Origin: Syntrophaceae bacterium UBA6078
Lineage (GTDB): Bacteria; Desulfobacterota; Syntrophia; Syntrophales; UBA2210
Length of the DNA: 52,698 nt
Direction of reading: 5' to 3'
Assembly (NCBI GenBank): GCA_002428735.1
Contig: DIXO01000012.1
Location: forward strand, 1 to 52,698
The notes beneath the pieces are model-generated. The model saw nothing but the letters and a program-made list of their open reading frames with translations. It was not told the origin of the DNA and made no database searches. Position numbers and translations under genes: made by a program. Shown piece after piece: positions 25,615 to 34,883 of this stretch. Positions within the stretch are counted from its first letter, which is position 1. The number at the start of each line of letters is the position of its first letter.

Positions 25615-27071
25615 TACAGATCGGGAATCCTTTTCTCATGTTCTGAATTCTTTTCGTAGGCCGATGCTATCTGCAGCAGTTTTCCTTCCTCGAAGTGGCT
25701 TGCCATGAACTGGATGCCGATAGGAAGCCCTCCCTCCGTAAAGCCGCAGGGGACTGAAATCCCCGGAATCCCGGCCAGATTTGCTGAGAGTGTAAAGATG
25801 TCATATAGATACATCTGAAGCGGATCGTCTATTTTCTCGCCGATCCTGAACGCCGGCGTCGGCGTCGCGGGGGCAAGGATAACGTCGCACTGCGTAAAGG
25901 CCGTGTCGAAGTCTTGCCTGATCAGTGCCCTGACCTGCGACGCCTTTTTATAGTAGGCGTCGTAGTATCCTGAGGAGAGGGAATAGGTGCCGATCATGAT
26001 TCGCCGCTTGACCTCCGCGCCGAACCCTGATGAGCGGGTCTTCTTGTACATATTCAGGAGATTCTCCGCATCGGGAGCCCTGAATCCGTACCGTACCCCG
26101 TCGTACCGGGCAAGGTTGGAGCTGGCTTCCGACGGCGCGATGATATAGTATGCGGCAATGCAGTACTCGGCGTGAGGGAGCGATATGTCGCGGCACCGGG
26201 CGCCGAGTCTCTCCAGCGTCGTGATGGTCCTGTCGATTGCGACCCTGATTTCCGGATCGATCCCTTCGACGAAATATTCCCTGGGAATGCCGATTGTGCA
26301 ACCCCTGATATCACGGCCGATGAAGACGCGGTAATCGGGGACCTCCGCGGGAACCGAAGTCGAATCGGCGGGGTCATGGCCGGCGATCACATTCAGCATA
26401 ATGGCGCAGTCCTCCACGTCCTTGGTGATCGGTCCGATCTGGTCCAGGGAAGAGGCAAAGGCCACGAGGCCGAAGCGGGAAACCCTCCCGTAGGTGGGTT
26501 TAAGTCCCACAACACTGCACAGAGCAGCGGGTTGCCTGATGGAGCCACCCGTGTCAGTCCCCAGGGAGGCGATGCATTCGTCCGCGGCGACCGCGGCGGC
26601 CGAGCCGCCGCTGGACCCTCCGGGGATACGCTCCAGGTCCCAGGGGTTTCTGGTAATGCCGAAGCAGGAGGTTTCGGTCGAGGACCCCATGGCAAACTCG
26701 TCCATGTTGGTCTTTCCCACGAAGACAGCCCCGGCTTCCTTCAGATTTTTGACCACCGTGGCGTCATAGGGGGGGATAAAGTTTTCAAGGAAGCGCGAAC
26801 CGCAGGTCGTCCGGGCTCCCTGCGTGCACAGGACATCCTTGAGGGCGATGGGGATACCGGTCAACGCCTCTCCGTTGCCTTCCTGTATACGCCGGTCCGC
26901 CTCGCGGGCCTGCTCCATGGCGATCTCTTCTGTCAGGGTGATATAGGCGTGCACACGCTCTTCCACGGATGCGATCTGCCGGTAGACGGACTCCGTTATT
27001 GCAGATGATGTCAGGCTCCCGTTTTTGAACCGCTTCTGCAGTTCGTGAATGGTCAGCCTATTCGGTTCCAT
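25614..27071 (-). CDS. gatA: Asp/Glu-tRNA amidotransferase subunit A
   Basis: GatA, 485 residues, is the glutaminase of GatCAB and an amidase-signature enzyme. The Ser-cisSer-Lys triad is visible: Lys in IPIALKDVLCT (about 79), cis-Ser in PGGSSGGSAAAVAA (about 154) and the nucleophile in GTDTGGSIRQPAA (about 178). The C-terminal GIQFMASHFEEGKLLQIASAYE is standard. It releases ammonia from Gln and channels it to GatB. It lies 48 bp after gatC in a gatC-A-B order. Confidence 0.96.
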   Translation of the reverse strand: MEPNRLTIHELQKRFKNGSLTSSAITESVYRQIASVEERVHAYITLTEEIAMEQAREADRRIQEGNGEALTGIPIALKDVLCTQGARTTCGSRFLENFIPPYDATVVKNLKEAGAVFVGKTNMDEFAMGSSTETSCFGITRNPWDLERIPGGSSGGSAAAVAADECIASLGTDTGGSIRQPAALCSVVGLKPTYGRVSRFGLVAFASSLDQIGPITKDVEDCAIMLNVIAGHDPADSTSVPAEVPDYRVFIGRDIRGCTIGIPREYFVEGIDPEIRVAIDRTITTLERLGARCRDISLPHAEYCIAAYYIIAPSEASSNLARYDGVRYGFRAPDAENLLNMYKKTRSSGFGAEVKRRIMIGTYSLSSGYYDAYYKKASQVRALIRQDFDTAFTQCDVILAPATPTPAFRIGEKIDDPLQMYLYDIFTLSANLAGIPGISVPCGFTEGGLPIGIQFMASHFEEGKLLQIASAYEKNSEHEKRIPDL

Positions 27072-27119
27072 ATCTTTTCACCGGTTTGTTTCGACACGTT
27101 GACAGTCTGTCTTCTTATG

Positions 27120-27407
27120 TTATTCGATAATCCGCGGGACGCCGAAAAACCCCATATCTCCGTCGGGGGCGTTGGCAAGCGCCCGCTCCACACCGATCGA
27201 TTTCCCTTCCTCATCCTCTCTGAATACATTGCTTTGAGAGATGGCGTGCGTCATCGGCTGGACCCCCTCAGTATCAACACCGTTCAATATCTCCATGTAC
27301 TGCAATATATTGTTGAGTTGCGAGGTGAAGGTCTCTTTTTCATCCTCCTCCATATCGAGCCGGGCAAGGTGGGCGACATAGCCTACCTCCTGCACAGTTA
27401 TCTTCAC
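27120..27407 (-). CDS. gatC: Asp/Glu-tRNA amidotransferase subunit C
   Basis: GatC, 95 residues, is the small scaffold subunit that wraps around GatA and GatB. VGYVAHLARLDMEEDEKETFTSQLNNILQYME is the family core near the N-terminus, and VQPMTHAI marks the linker, which ends in GDMGFFGVPRIIE. The GTG start at 27407 is well placed behind AAGGAG. It is the first gene of the gatCAB-mtnA-HAD run and faces tatA divergently. Confidence 0.93.
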   Translation of the reverse strand: MKITVQEVGYVAHLARLDMEEDEKETFTSQLNNILQYMEILNGVDTEGVQPMTHAISQSNVFREDEEGKSIGVERALANAPDGDMGFFGVPRIIE

Positions 27408-27491
27408 GGCAGCACTCCTTCTTCACACGTATATGTGGCGAATCTCCTATCACAGAAGAGGCCGGGTTGCAATTGGTTCCAATGATTCAGA

Positions 27492-27521
27492 TTGACAAAG
27501 ATTCCAGCACTACTGTATTAT
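27492..27521 (+). promoter_or_regulatory. Sigma-70-like promoter for tatA
   Basis: A perfect TTGACA (27492-27497) is followed by an 18-base spacer and TATTAT (27516-27521), about 32 bp before the tatA ATG. It is one of the best promoter matches in the window. Confidence 0.65.
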
Positions 27522-27552
27522 GATCAAATAATTGTGGAAAGATGGTGATGGG

Positions 27553-27840
27553 ATGTTTGGCATTGGAATGCCGGAATTGATACTGATACTGGTAGTCGCT
27601 CTGATTGTGATCGGGCCGAAAAAGCTTCCTGATCTGGCAAAATCTCTCGGCAGGGGCCTCGCGGAGTTCCGCCGCGCCACTGATGATGTGCGGGACAGTC
27701 TCAATGTGGAACAGATCAAAGATGAAGCGGCTGGTTTGAAGGATTCGGTCCTGTATGGAAAAAAGAAAGAAGATGCTGCGGACACTGCCCCAACGGTAAA
27801 AGAAGAGAGTCCGGAGCCGGAGGACAAGAATTCGCTGTGA
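27553..27840 (+). CDS. tatA: Twin-arginine translocase TatA/TatB-type protein
   Basis: This 95-residue protein begins MFGIGMPELILILVVALIVIGPKKLPDL: a short periplasmic tip, one membrane helix (about 7-21), the hinge GPKKLP, then an amphipathic helix and an acidic C-terminal tail. The Glu in MPEL and the length lean towards TatB or a TatA that serves both roles. Only one such gene lies next to tatC here, so a second copy may be elsewhere. I start at ATG 27553, the family start; the frame stays open to 27532. tatC follows after 180 bp with a hairpin between. Confidence 0.85.
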   Translation: MFGIGMPELILILVVALIVIGPKKLPDLAKSLGRGLAEFRRATDDVRDSLNVEQIKDEAAGLKDSVLYGKKKEDAADTAPTVKEESPEPEDKNSL

Positions 27841-27959
27841 TTTCTGATGATTCTTCCGTCATCCCTGTAAACTTCCCTGATCCCCCTTAAAACTTTCCAT
27901 ATATTCGTGATTTAAACCGCGGAGCTTACAGTGGTGTACATTGTTGTTAAATATTTCAG

Positions 27960-27993
27960 GAGTACCCGTATCGGTCCTGCGATAGGGGTACTC
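27960..27993 (+). promoter_or_regulatory. Stem-loop in the tatC leader
   Basis: GAGTACCC (27960-27967) pairs exactly with GGGTACTC (27986-27993), and ATCG/CGAT extend the stem inside after a 2x2 mismatch. It ends about 30 bp before the tatC start and has no T-run. It could be a processing or translation-control element between tatA and tatC. Confidence 0.4.
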
Positions 27994-28022
27994 AGGATGA
28001 AGCAATAGCACGAGGTTACATG

Positions 28023-28811
28023 ATGTCTGACCAGACAGATGAAAAAATGCCCTTTACATCCCACCTGGAGGAATTGAAGTTCAGGCTGATCCGTGTGCTG
28101 ATTGCCGTCGGCGCCGGCTTTGTCGTATGCTATATCTTCAAGGAAAGGCTGTTCTGGGCCTTGACGCGCCCTCTTGCCGCCGTGCTCCCTGACAACAGCT
28201 CCATGATATTTACCAGCCTTCCCGAGGCGTTTTTCACTTATCTGAAAATATCATTCCTGGCGTCCATTTTCCTGGTGAGCCCGTACATTCTTTACCAGAT
28301 TTGGAAATTCGTGTCGCCGGGACTGTATGATTCCGAAAAGAAATCGGTGGCGCCTTTTGTTGCTTTTTCTACCCTGTTCTTTGTGGGAGGGTCCCTGTTC
28401 GCGTATTACATCGTCTTTCCCTTCGGCTTTAAATTCTTTGTCGGTTTCGGGAATGATTTTATACGCCCCATGCTTTCGTTGAAGGAGTACCTCTCCTTTT
28501 CCATGAAGCTCCTGATCGCCTTCGGGGTCATCTTCGAACTCCCCATTTTTATGTTCTTTCTGGGGCGGATCGGAATGGTCAATTCGAAGACCCTGACAAA
28601 AAAAAGAAAATATGCGATCCTTCTGGTGTTCGTTGTCGCCGCCATTTTAACCCCTCCGGATGTTGTAACGCAGGTTTTGATGGCTGTGCCGCTGATGCTC
28701 CTCTATGAGATCAGTATCTGGGTGGTAAAAGCGGGGGAGAAGAAGCGCGCCGCCCGGGGAGACGACGAAACAGATGATGAGGAAACTGAAAAAAACGATG
28801 ATGACGAATAA
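28023..28811 (+). CDS. tatC: Twin-arginine translocase subunit TatC
   Basis: TatC, 262 residues with six predicted membrane helices, is the signal-peptide receptor of the Tat pathway for folded, often cofactor-bearing proteins. The N-terminal PFTSHLEELKFRLIR with its conserved Glu and Arg, the FTSLPEAFFTYLK loop near residue 60 and the FVSPGLYDSEK stretch are all typical. The C-terminal tail is unusually acidic, rich in Asp and Glu. ATG 28023 is better spaced from GAGG than ATG 28020. The last 38 bases overlap open frame upstream of the next gene's preferred start. Confidence 0.94.
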   Translation: MSDQTDEKMPFTSHLEELKFRLIRVLIAVGAGFVVCYIFKERLFWALTRPLAAVLPDNSSMIFTSLPEAFFTYLKISFLASIFLVSPYILYQIWKFVSPGLYDSEKKSVAPFVAFSTLFFVGGSLFAYYIVFPFGFKFFVGFGNDFIRPMLSLKEYLSFSMKLLIAFGVIFELPIFMFFLGRIGMVNSKTLTKKRKYAILLVFVVAAILTPPDVVTQVLMAVPLMLLYEISIWVVKAGEKKRAARGDDETDDEETEKNDDDE

Positions 28812-28863
28812 CCGGCAGCCGCGGAACAACGAGCGGGACACAAAAAAGCAGAGGGGGTGGACA

Positions 28864-31185
28864 GTGAAAAGAACGTTTATCTGTATCATCACCCTTCTCA
28901 TCCTGCTTGTTTGTGCAGGGGGGGCATTCATCTATTCCCTGGTGGATGACCTCCCGAGTATCGCCTCGCTGAAAGATTACCGACCCAGCATCATCACGAG
29001 GGTATACGCCGATGACGGTCAACTGATCGACGAGTTCTATCTTGAAGACCGGAAGGTTGTTCGAGTCGCTAATCTGCCGAAATTCGTCATACAGTCATTT
29101 GTCGCAGCAGAGGATGCCCGGTTCTTCCGGCACCAGGGGATCGATCTCCCGAGCATCGTCAGGGCCTTCTTTAAAAATATGGAGGCGGGAGAGATCGTTC
29201 AGGGAGGGAGCACCATCACTCAGCAGGTGGCCAAGGCCCTTTTCCTGACCCCCGAGAAAAAGTACATCAGAAAATTGAAGGAGGCCATTCTGGCCTACAA
29301 GATAGACCGGTATCTCAAAAAATATGAGGTCCTCAACCTCTACCTGAACCACATCTATCTCGGGCATGGAGCATATGGCATAGAGGCGGCGTCGCAGCAG
29401 TATTTCGGAAAGCCTGCCAGCGAGATCACCCTGCCGGAGGCCGCCCTCCTCGCAGGGCTTCCCAAGGCCCCCAGCCGCTATTCCCCGGTTTTTCACCCCG
29501 ATCGCGCCCGCCAGCGACAGATGTATGTGCTGGAACGGATGGCGGAGGACGGATATATAACGGAGGAAGAAAAAACTGCCGCTCTCGCCGTATCCATAGA
29601 ACTGAAGAAGGCCGAGGACAAAACGAAAATCGCCCCCTATTTCACGGAACACGTCCGCCGGTACATCCAGACCACGTATGGGAGTGAAGTGCTGTACAGC
29701 GAAGGGCTTGAGGTATACACAACCCTGAATATCGATTTTCAGAAGGCCGCTCGCGACGCGGTGGCACGGGGGCTCAGGGAACTGGACAAGCGGCGGGGGT
29801 ACCGGGGACCCCTGAAGCGGTTGCCGGAAGAGGAGATTGAGTCCTTTGCCGCTGATCTGCAGGTTGACACAGGCGAGCCGCTGGAAGGGCGCATCATACA
29901 GGCCGTCGTAACGGATGTGAACAGCAGCGAGAAAGTCGTCCTGTTACGAATGGGTCCTTACACAGGGACTATGACGCTGGAACAGATGTCGTGGGCCCGT
30001 GTCCCCAATCCCGACGTTGCCTCCGATACCGCGGTGGTAAAGGACCCGGCGGATGTGCTCAGGAGAGGGGATGTTGTCGAGGCCCGGGTCCTGAACGTTA
30101 CGGACGGCGCGCTTCAACTGGCACTGGAACAGGAACCCCAGGTGCAGGGAGCCCTCCTTGCCATGGACGCCCGGACAGGGGCGATCAAGGCGATGGTTGG
30201 AGGACGAAGCTACGGAAAGAGCGAATTCAACCGCGCCACGCAGGCGAAACGGCAGCCGGGATCCGCCTTCAAACCTTTCATCTTCACGGCGGCCTTTGAC
30301 AAGGGGATGACCCCCGCGACCATCATCATGGATAGTCCTGTTATCTATCAGGATGCGCTGCAGGACAGTCCCTGGAAGCCCCAGAATTTCTCGGAGAAGT
30401 TTTACGGGCCCACAACCCTCAGGACCGCCCTCGTCCAATCGAGAAATCTGGTGACCATCAAGCTCCTGAAGGAGATAGGGATCGATTATACCGCCGACTA
30501 CGCGGTGAACATGGGTATCACGTCCCCCCTGACGCGAGACCTTTCCATGGCTCTGGGCACATCAGGGGTGACCCTCCTGGAAATGGTGCGGGGCTACGGT
30601 ATCTTCGCCAACGGCGGCAAGCGGGTGCGGCCATTTTTCATAGAGAAGATAGTTGACCGAACGGGCAACATTGTGGAGAAAAAAGAGCCGGTAGCCGAGC
30701 AGGTTATCGACCCCGGCATATCGTATATAACCTCGCACCTGCTCCAGGAGGTTGTCAAGAGCGGTACCGGGTGGCGGGTCAGGGCTCTGGGCCGGCCGGT
30801 AGCGGGGAAAACGGGCACAACAGACGATCTGAAAGACGCGTGGTTCATGGGGTTCACCCCGTCGCTCGTGGCGGGTGTCTGGGTCGGGTTTGACGATCTG
30901 CAACCTCTTGGCAAGTACGAAACCGGGTCCCGGGCAGCCAGTCCCCTTTTCCTCTACTTCATGGAAAAGGCGCTGGCCGGCACCCCCGTTGAATCTTTCT
31001 CGCCCCCGGAAGGGGTCGTCTTCGCCAAGATTGACCCCGAGACGGGGAGCCTGGCGGGACCCTCGTCGAAGAAATATATCTTTGAATGTTTCCTTGAGGG
31101 AACCGAACCGACCGAAGCCGTTGTCGAAACAACAAAGGCGCCGGATAAGGGATTTTTCAGGGAAGATTTTGGGTCACAGAATTAA
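28864..31185 (+). CDS. mrcA: Class A penicillin-binding protein (PBP1A family)
   Basis: This bifunctional peptidoglycan synthase is anchored by one N-terminal helix (about residues 5-25 from the chosen start). The GT51 glycosyltransferase has AAEDARFFRHQGID with its catalytic Glu and GGSTITQQVAKALFL. An OB-like insertion follows. The transpeptidase has PGSAFKPF (SxxK), QSRN (SxN) and GKTGTTDD (KTG). It polymerises and cross-links peptidoglycan in the periplasm. I prefer GTG 28864 (773 residues), which has GAGGGGG eight bases upstream. In-frame ATGs at 28774, 28798 and 28801 overlap tatC and would add up to 30 basic residues. The gene is probably in an operon with tatC. Confidence 0.93.
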   Translation: MKRTFICIITLLILLVCAGGAFIYSLVDDLPSIASLKDYRPSIITRVYADDGQLIDEFYLEDRKVVRVANLPKFVIQSFVAAEDARFFRHQGIDLPSIVRAFFKNMEAGEIVQGGSTITQQVAKALFLTPEKKYIRKLKEAILAYKIDRYLKKYEVLNLYLNHIYLGHGAYGIEAASQQYFGKPASEITLPEAALLAGLPKAPSRYSPVFHPDRARQRQMYVLERMAEDGYITEEEKTAALAVSIELKKAEDKTKIAPYFTEHVRRYIQTTYGSEVLYSEGLEVYTTLNIDFQKAARDAVARGLRELDKRRGYRGPLKRLPEEEIESFAADLQVDTGEPLEGRIIQAVVTDVNSSEKVVLLRMGPYTGTMTLEQMSWARVPNPDVASDTAVVKDPADVLRRGDVVEARVLNVTDGALQLALEQEPQVQGALLAMDARTGAIKAMVGGRSYGKSEFNRATQAKRQPGSAFKPFIFTAAFDKGMTPATIIMDSPVIYQDALQDSPWKPQNFSEKFYGPTTLRTALVQSRNLVTIKLLKEIGIDYTADYAVNMGITSPLTRDLSMALGTSGVTLLEMVRGYGIFANGGKRVRPFFIEKIVDRTGNIVEKKEPVAEQVIDPGISYITSHLLQEVVKSGTGWRVRALGRPVAGKTGTTDDLKDAWFMGFTPSLVAGVWVGFDDLQPLGKYETGSRAASPLFLYFMEKALAGTPVESFSPPEGVVFAKIDPETGSLAGPSSKKYIFECFLEGTEPTEAVVETTKAPDKGFFREDFGSQN

Positions 31186-31486
31186 AGATGTCCCCTCGGT
31201 GATTCTGCAGCGAAATGAGCGCGACTGGAAAATCGCGGGATAACCAGATGCCGGCGTGTGCAGAACAGGCTCCCGTTTTTCTCCGAGGCGCTATCCTTTC
31301 TTCCACACGCTCCGGACAACGGAGGCTTACCCTTCTTCTCAATCTCTCCTGTCTGATTCACTCTCATAAAAAAAGTGTGTAACGGGTTTCAAAACACGAT
31401 ATCAGAAAACCTTCAGCCGGAACGGGGGGACGGCCAGCGGAGTCGTGCACGGGATTGCAGGGACCCGCGATGCCGTCAACTTATTT
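31186..31486. other. Convergent intergenic region, PBP1A / trkH
   Basis: I see no gene in these 301 bp. On the minus strand, GTGT...ACAC followed by a seven-base T run near 31370-31400 could be a weak terminator for the trkH end of the long minus-strand operon. No strong terminator for the PBP gene is evident. Confidence 0.4.
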
Positions 31487-32938
31487 TTATTTCTTCCAGA
31501 ATTCGGGCAGTAAGAGGATAAGAACCGTATAGATTTCAAGTCTCCCGGCAAGCATGCAGAAGGAAAGGACCCATTTGCCCAGGAAGGGTATCTCGCTGTA
31601 CGTTGACAGGGGATTAACGGCCCCGAAACCGGGCCCCACATTCCCGATGGTTGCGGCGACGGAGGAGAATGCCGTCATCATATCCAGGCCGAGCAGGGTC
31701 AGAATGATGGAGGCACCGATTGTCATCATGAGATACAGGAGAAAAAAGCCCCAGACGCTTGCCATCGTCTCGGGATATACGATCCGCTTGCCGAGCTTTA
31801 CCGTCGTTACAGCATGGGGATGGACAAGCCGGAACAGTTCCTGATAACTGTGCTTCAAGATAAGGAGAATCCTGAGACATTTGATGCTTCCACCGGTGGA
31901 ACCGGCCGACCCTCCCACAAACATCAGGAGGAGAAGGATGATCTTCGCCAGAGACGGCCAGGAGTCAAAATTAGCGGTGGTAAACCCGGTGGTGGTGATG
32001 ATGGAGACCACCTGGAAAGAGGCGTACCGCAACGATTCCTCCCCTTCATACAGGGCATGCTGCTTCAGCGTGATGGTTATGACAATAACGGCGGCCAGGA
32101 TGATGGCAAGATAAAAGCGAAGTTCGCTGTTCCCGAAGAAAATCCTGAAGTTCCCGGTGGCAAGACTATAGTGCAGGGTAAAGTTGATTCCGGCAATCAG
32201 CATGAAGCAGGTGATGACTCCGTCGATATAGGCGCTGTGGAAGTGGGCGATGCTGGCATCGCTGGTGGAAAATCCCCCGGTGGCCATGGTGGTGAAGGTG
32301 TGGCAGAGGGAGTCGAACAGATTCATCCCTCCTGCCATGAGCATGATGAACTCCACAATGGAAATGATAATATAGACGATCCACAAGGTGCGCGCCGTCT
32401 CCGCAATGCGGGGGGTGATCTTGTCCTTCACCGGGCTGGGGAGTTCCGCTTTGTATAACTGCATTCCCCCCACACCGAGCAGGGGAAGAATCGCGATGGA
32501 GAGAATGATGATTCCCATTCCCCCGAGCCACTGGGTCAGGGAACGCCACAGGAGAATTCCGTGGGGAAGGCCGTCAATCTGCGTGATAACGGTGGCCCCG
32601 GTGGTGGTGAACCCTGATATGGATTCGAAAAAGGCGTCAGTGAAGGAGGGGAGCACGCCTTGGATCATATAGGGAAACGAACCGAAGAGTGCGGCAAGAA
32701 GCCACCCGAGGGTGACAATCAGAAACCCCTCCTTGTGCGTCAGGCTTATCGTTCCGTCGGCCGGCTTGAACAGAAAATAGAAGAGCGCGCCGATGCAGAA
32801 AGCCGCCGCCATGGAATAGAGAAAGGCACCGGTATCCCCCTCCTGGTAGTAGAGTGAACAGGCGAGGGGCAGAATCATGGTCAACCCCAGGAAAAAGAGC
32901 AGCGATCCCAGGATATAGAGTATGTTCTTCCTGTTCAT
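31487..32938 (-). CDS. trkH: Trk potassium uptake protein, membrane subunit
   Basis: TrkH/KtrB-type K+ translocator, 483 residues, with four M1-P-M2 repeats. The selectivity-filter segments are visible in order: GFTTTGATV (about 110), TTMATGGFST (about 222), IITTTGFTTAN (about 316) and ATIGNVGPGFG (about 433). It forms the K+ pore in the inner membrane and is gated by TrkA. Its ATG overlaps the trkA stop (ATGA), so the two subunits are coupled. It is the last gene of the run. Confidence 0.94.
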   Translation of the reverse strand: MNRKNILYILGSLLFFLGLTMILPLACSLYYQEGDTGAFLYSMAAAFCIGALFYFLFKPADGTISLTHKEGFLIVTLGWLLAALFGSFPYMIQGVLPSFTDAFFESISGFTTTGATVITQIDGLPHGILLWRSLTQWLGGMGIIILSIAILPLLGVGGMQLYKAELPSPVKDKITPRIAETARTLWIVYIIISIVEFIMLMAGGMNLFDSLCHTFTTMATGGFSTSDASIAHFHSAYIDGVITCFMLIAGINFTLHYSLATGNFRIFFGNSELRFYLAIILAAVIVITITLKQHALYEGEESLRYASFQVVSIITTTGFTTANFDSWPSLAKIILLLLMFVGGSAGSTGGSIKCLRILLILKHSYQELFRLVHPHAVTTVKLGKRIVYPETMASVWGFFLLYLMMTIGASIILTLLGLDMMTAFSSVAATIGNVGPGFGAVNPLSTYSEIPFLGKWVLSFCMLAGRLEIYTVLILLLPEFWKK

Positions 32939-34308
32939 CCGAAATAGTCCAGTTTGACCGTCAGGATCTTTTCGATTTTCTGAATCGACGAACGAAGGGT
33001 TACCAGGATAACATGGTCTTCCGGGAGGATGACCGAGTCGCCTCCGGGAATGATCACTTCACCTGCCCGGGTGATCGCTCCAATGATGGTTCCCTTGGGG
33101 AAATCGATATCCTTCAAGGGCCTGTTCGTTATGTCGGATGTCTCCAGCGCGATGAACTCGACGGCCTCGGCTTTCTCGTCGCCGAGAGGCGTCGCTGAAA
33201 TGACCTTACCCTTGCGTATGAAGTGCAGAATTTTACCGACGCTGGCCCGCCGCGGGTTCATAATGCCGTCGATGCCGAGGAGAGGGATAAGGTGGGTGTA
33301 GCCGGACTTGTTGACAAGAGATATGGCCTTCTTCGCTCCGAGCTGCTTTGCCAGGAGCGCGCTCAGTATATTCTCCTCTTCATCGTCAGTAACGGCAATG
33401 AAGTAATCGGCGTCCTGTATATTTTCCTCTTTCAGCAGATCCTGGTCCGTCCCGTCCCCATGGAGGCAGATGGTCCTGTCCAGCCGGGAGGCGAGCAGAT
33501 CGCACCGGTCCTGTCTCTTCTCGATAATCTTTATCGTATCAACCCATTTCTTTTCGAGCGCCTCAGCGAGCATGAAGGCCGTGTTACCCCCGCCGACGAT
33601 AAAGACGCGCTCTGCGAGTTCCTCTTTTTTGCCGAAAAAAGCGAGCATGTTTCTTACATGGTCGGACTTTGCAAAGACAAAAAGATGGTCTTTTTCCTTG
33701 ATCACCGTCTTGCCTGAGGGAATGATCGGTTCGTCCCCGCGCGTGATCGAGGCGACGAGGATATCCTCGCCAGCGGGGTAGTTCTCCATGATCTCCTGGA
33801 GGTTCTTGCCTATGGCGCCGCATTCTGCATCCACATAGAATGATACCAGTTTGACGTTGCCTTCGGCAAAATCTATGACCTCAGAAGCACCGGAATATTC
33901 CATGAGATTGATGACATCCTTCACCGCCTCCCGCTCCGGATTGATACAGAGGTCTATATTGAGGTGGGCCTTATCGAACAGGATCGATTCGTGGTTCAGA
34001 TCGGGATTCCGTATCCGCGCGATCTTGAATGGTGACGTGGACTGGGCGGAGGCGAGGAGGCATGCGACGATGTTGGTTTCATCGCTGTCAGTCACGGCGA
34101 CCAACATCTCCGCCTGGCTCAGTTTCGCCTCTTTGAGCACCTGGGGGCTGCTGCCGCTCCCCGTTATGGTCTGCACATCCAGGTTCTCGGCGATGTCCTT
34201 CAGGCGCGCGTCGTTTGTATCGATAATGACGATATCATTCCCCTCTTTGGAGAGGATATCCGCAATATTATAGCCGACTTCTCCAGCCCCGACGACAATG
34301 GCTCTCAT
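32935..34308 (-). CDS. trkA: Trk system potassium regulatory subunit
   Basis: TrkA, 457 residues, contains two tandem copies of the NAD-binding RCK module. The first starts MRAIVVGAGEVGYNIADIL and has IDTNDARL, and the second starts near residue 231 with VFIVGGGNTAFMLAEAL. Each is followed by a TrkA_C domain (about 140-220 and 370-455). It binds NAD(H) or ATP and gates TrkH at the membrane. It starts two bases downstream of the M17N-like gene stop and overlaps trkH. Confidence 0.94.
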   Translation of the reverse strand: MRAIVVGAGEVGYNIADILSKEGNDIVIIDTNDARLKDIAENLDVQTITGSGSSPQVLKEAKLSQAEMLVAVTDSDETNIVACLLASAQSTSPFKIARIRNPDLNHESILFDKAHLNIDLCINPEREAVKDVINLMEYSGASEVIDFAEGNVKLVSFYVDAECGAIGKNLQEIMENYPAGEDILVASITRGDEPIIPSGKTVIKEKDHLFVFAKSDHVRNMLAFFGKKEELAERVFIVGGGNTAFMLAEALEKKWVDTIKIIEKRQDRCDLLASRLDRTICLHGDGTDQDLLKEENIQDADYFIAVTDDEEENILSALLAKQLGAKKAISLVNKSGYTHLIPLLGIDGIMNPRRASVGKILHFIRKGKVISATPLGDEKAEAVEFIALETSDITNRPLKDIDFPKGTIIGAITRAGEVIIPGGDSVILPEDHVILVTLRSSIQKIEKILTVKLDYFG

Positions 34309-34310
34309 GG

Positions 34311-34883
34311 CTATACCGTCCCTCCCGGCTCAGCATCGGCCACGATATCAACGGTAACTCTGCCCCGTGCGCTTACCTTGAACTCGTGCATTCCCAGAAC
34401 CACTTCGTCAAAAAAGGTGCTGTTGCTCAACACCACCATGTCGGAAACCGCATCCCCCCGTTTCACAACTCCGGATTCGAATATCCCTGACACCATAGCG
34501 ACCGCCATCTTGGGGACTTCCAGCTCACACCTGCCCGAACCGGGGATATCATAGGCAAAGTCGGTGCATTCTATCTCACTCAATGTTTCGAGGATGGTAC
34601 ATCCGGCAGTATACAATTTATCATAGGTCAGTTGAGCTGATTCGCCCAACCCCACGAGAAGTATCTTGGGAGAGGGGATACGCCCATCGGGGGATATAAG
34701 GACTTTTTCCATGAAAGCTCCTGTGATCCTGCCTCCGGCAATCAAATGCGAGACCAGACCGTTCAGTCTCCAGTCCGCAAGACCACAATAGCCTCTCGGG
34801 GGGCGTTCGTCGGAGAAGAACCCGAAAGCCAGGCCGTCATGGGTCAACGTGTCCAGCGATTCAGACGATACCGTGATTCTCAT
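34311..34883 (-). CDS. Stand-alone peptidase M17 N-terminal (macro-like) domain protein
   Basis: The 190-residue protein resembles the non-catalytic N-terminal domain of leucyl aminopeptidase (PepA): FFSDERPPRGYCGLADWRLNGLVSHLI near residue 22, then KILLVGLGESAQLTYDKLYTAG (about 72-93), and a macro-like alternation to the end. The catalytic M17 domain with its two-metal NTDAEGR motif is absent, and no such sequence follows on the same strand. I start at ATG 34883 behind GGGGAAAAG, which overlaps nusB by 23 bases. An ADP-ribose, nucleotide or DNA-binding role is possible (PepA binds DNA through this domain), but function is unknown. Confidence 0.7.
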   Translation of the reverse strand: MRITVSSESLDTLTHDGLAFGFFSDERPPRGYCGLADWRLNGLVSHLIAGGRITGAFMEKVLISPDGRIPSPKILLVGLGESAQLTYDKLYTAGCTILETLSEIECTDFAYDIPGSGRCELEVPKMAVAMVSGIFESGVVKRGDAVSDMVVLSNSTFFDEVVLGMHEFKVSARGRVTVDIVADAEPGGTV

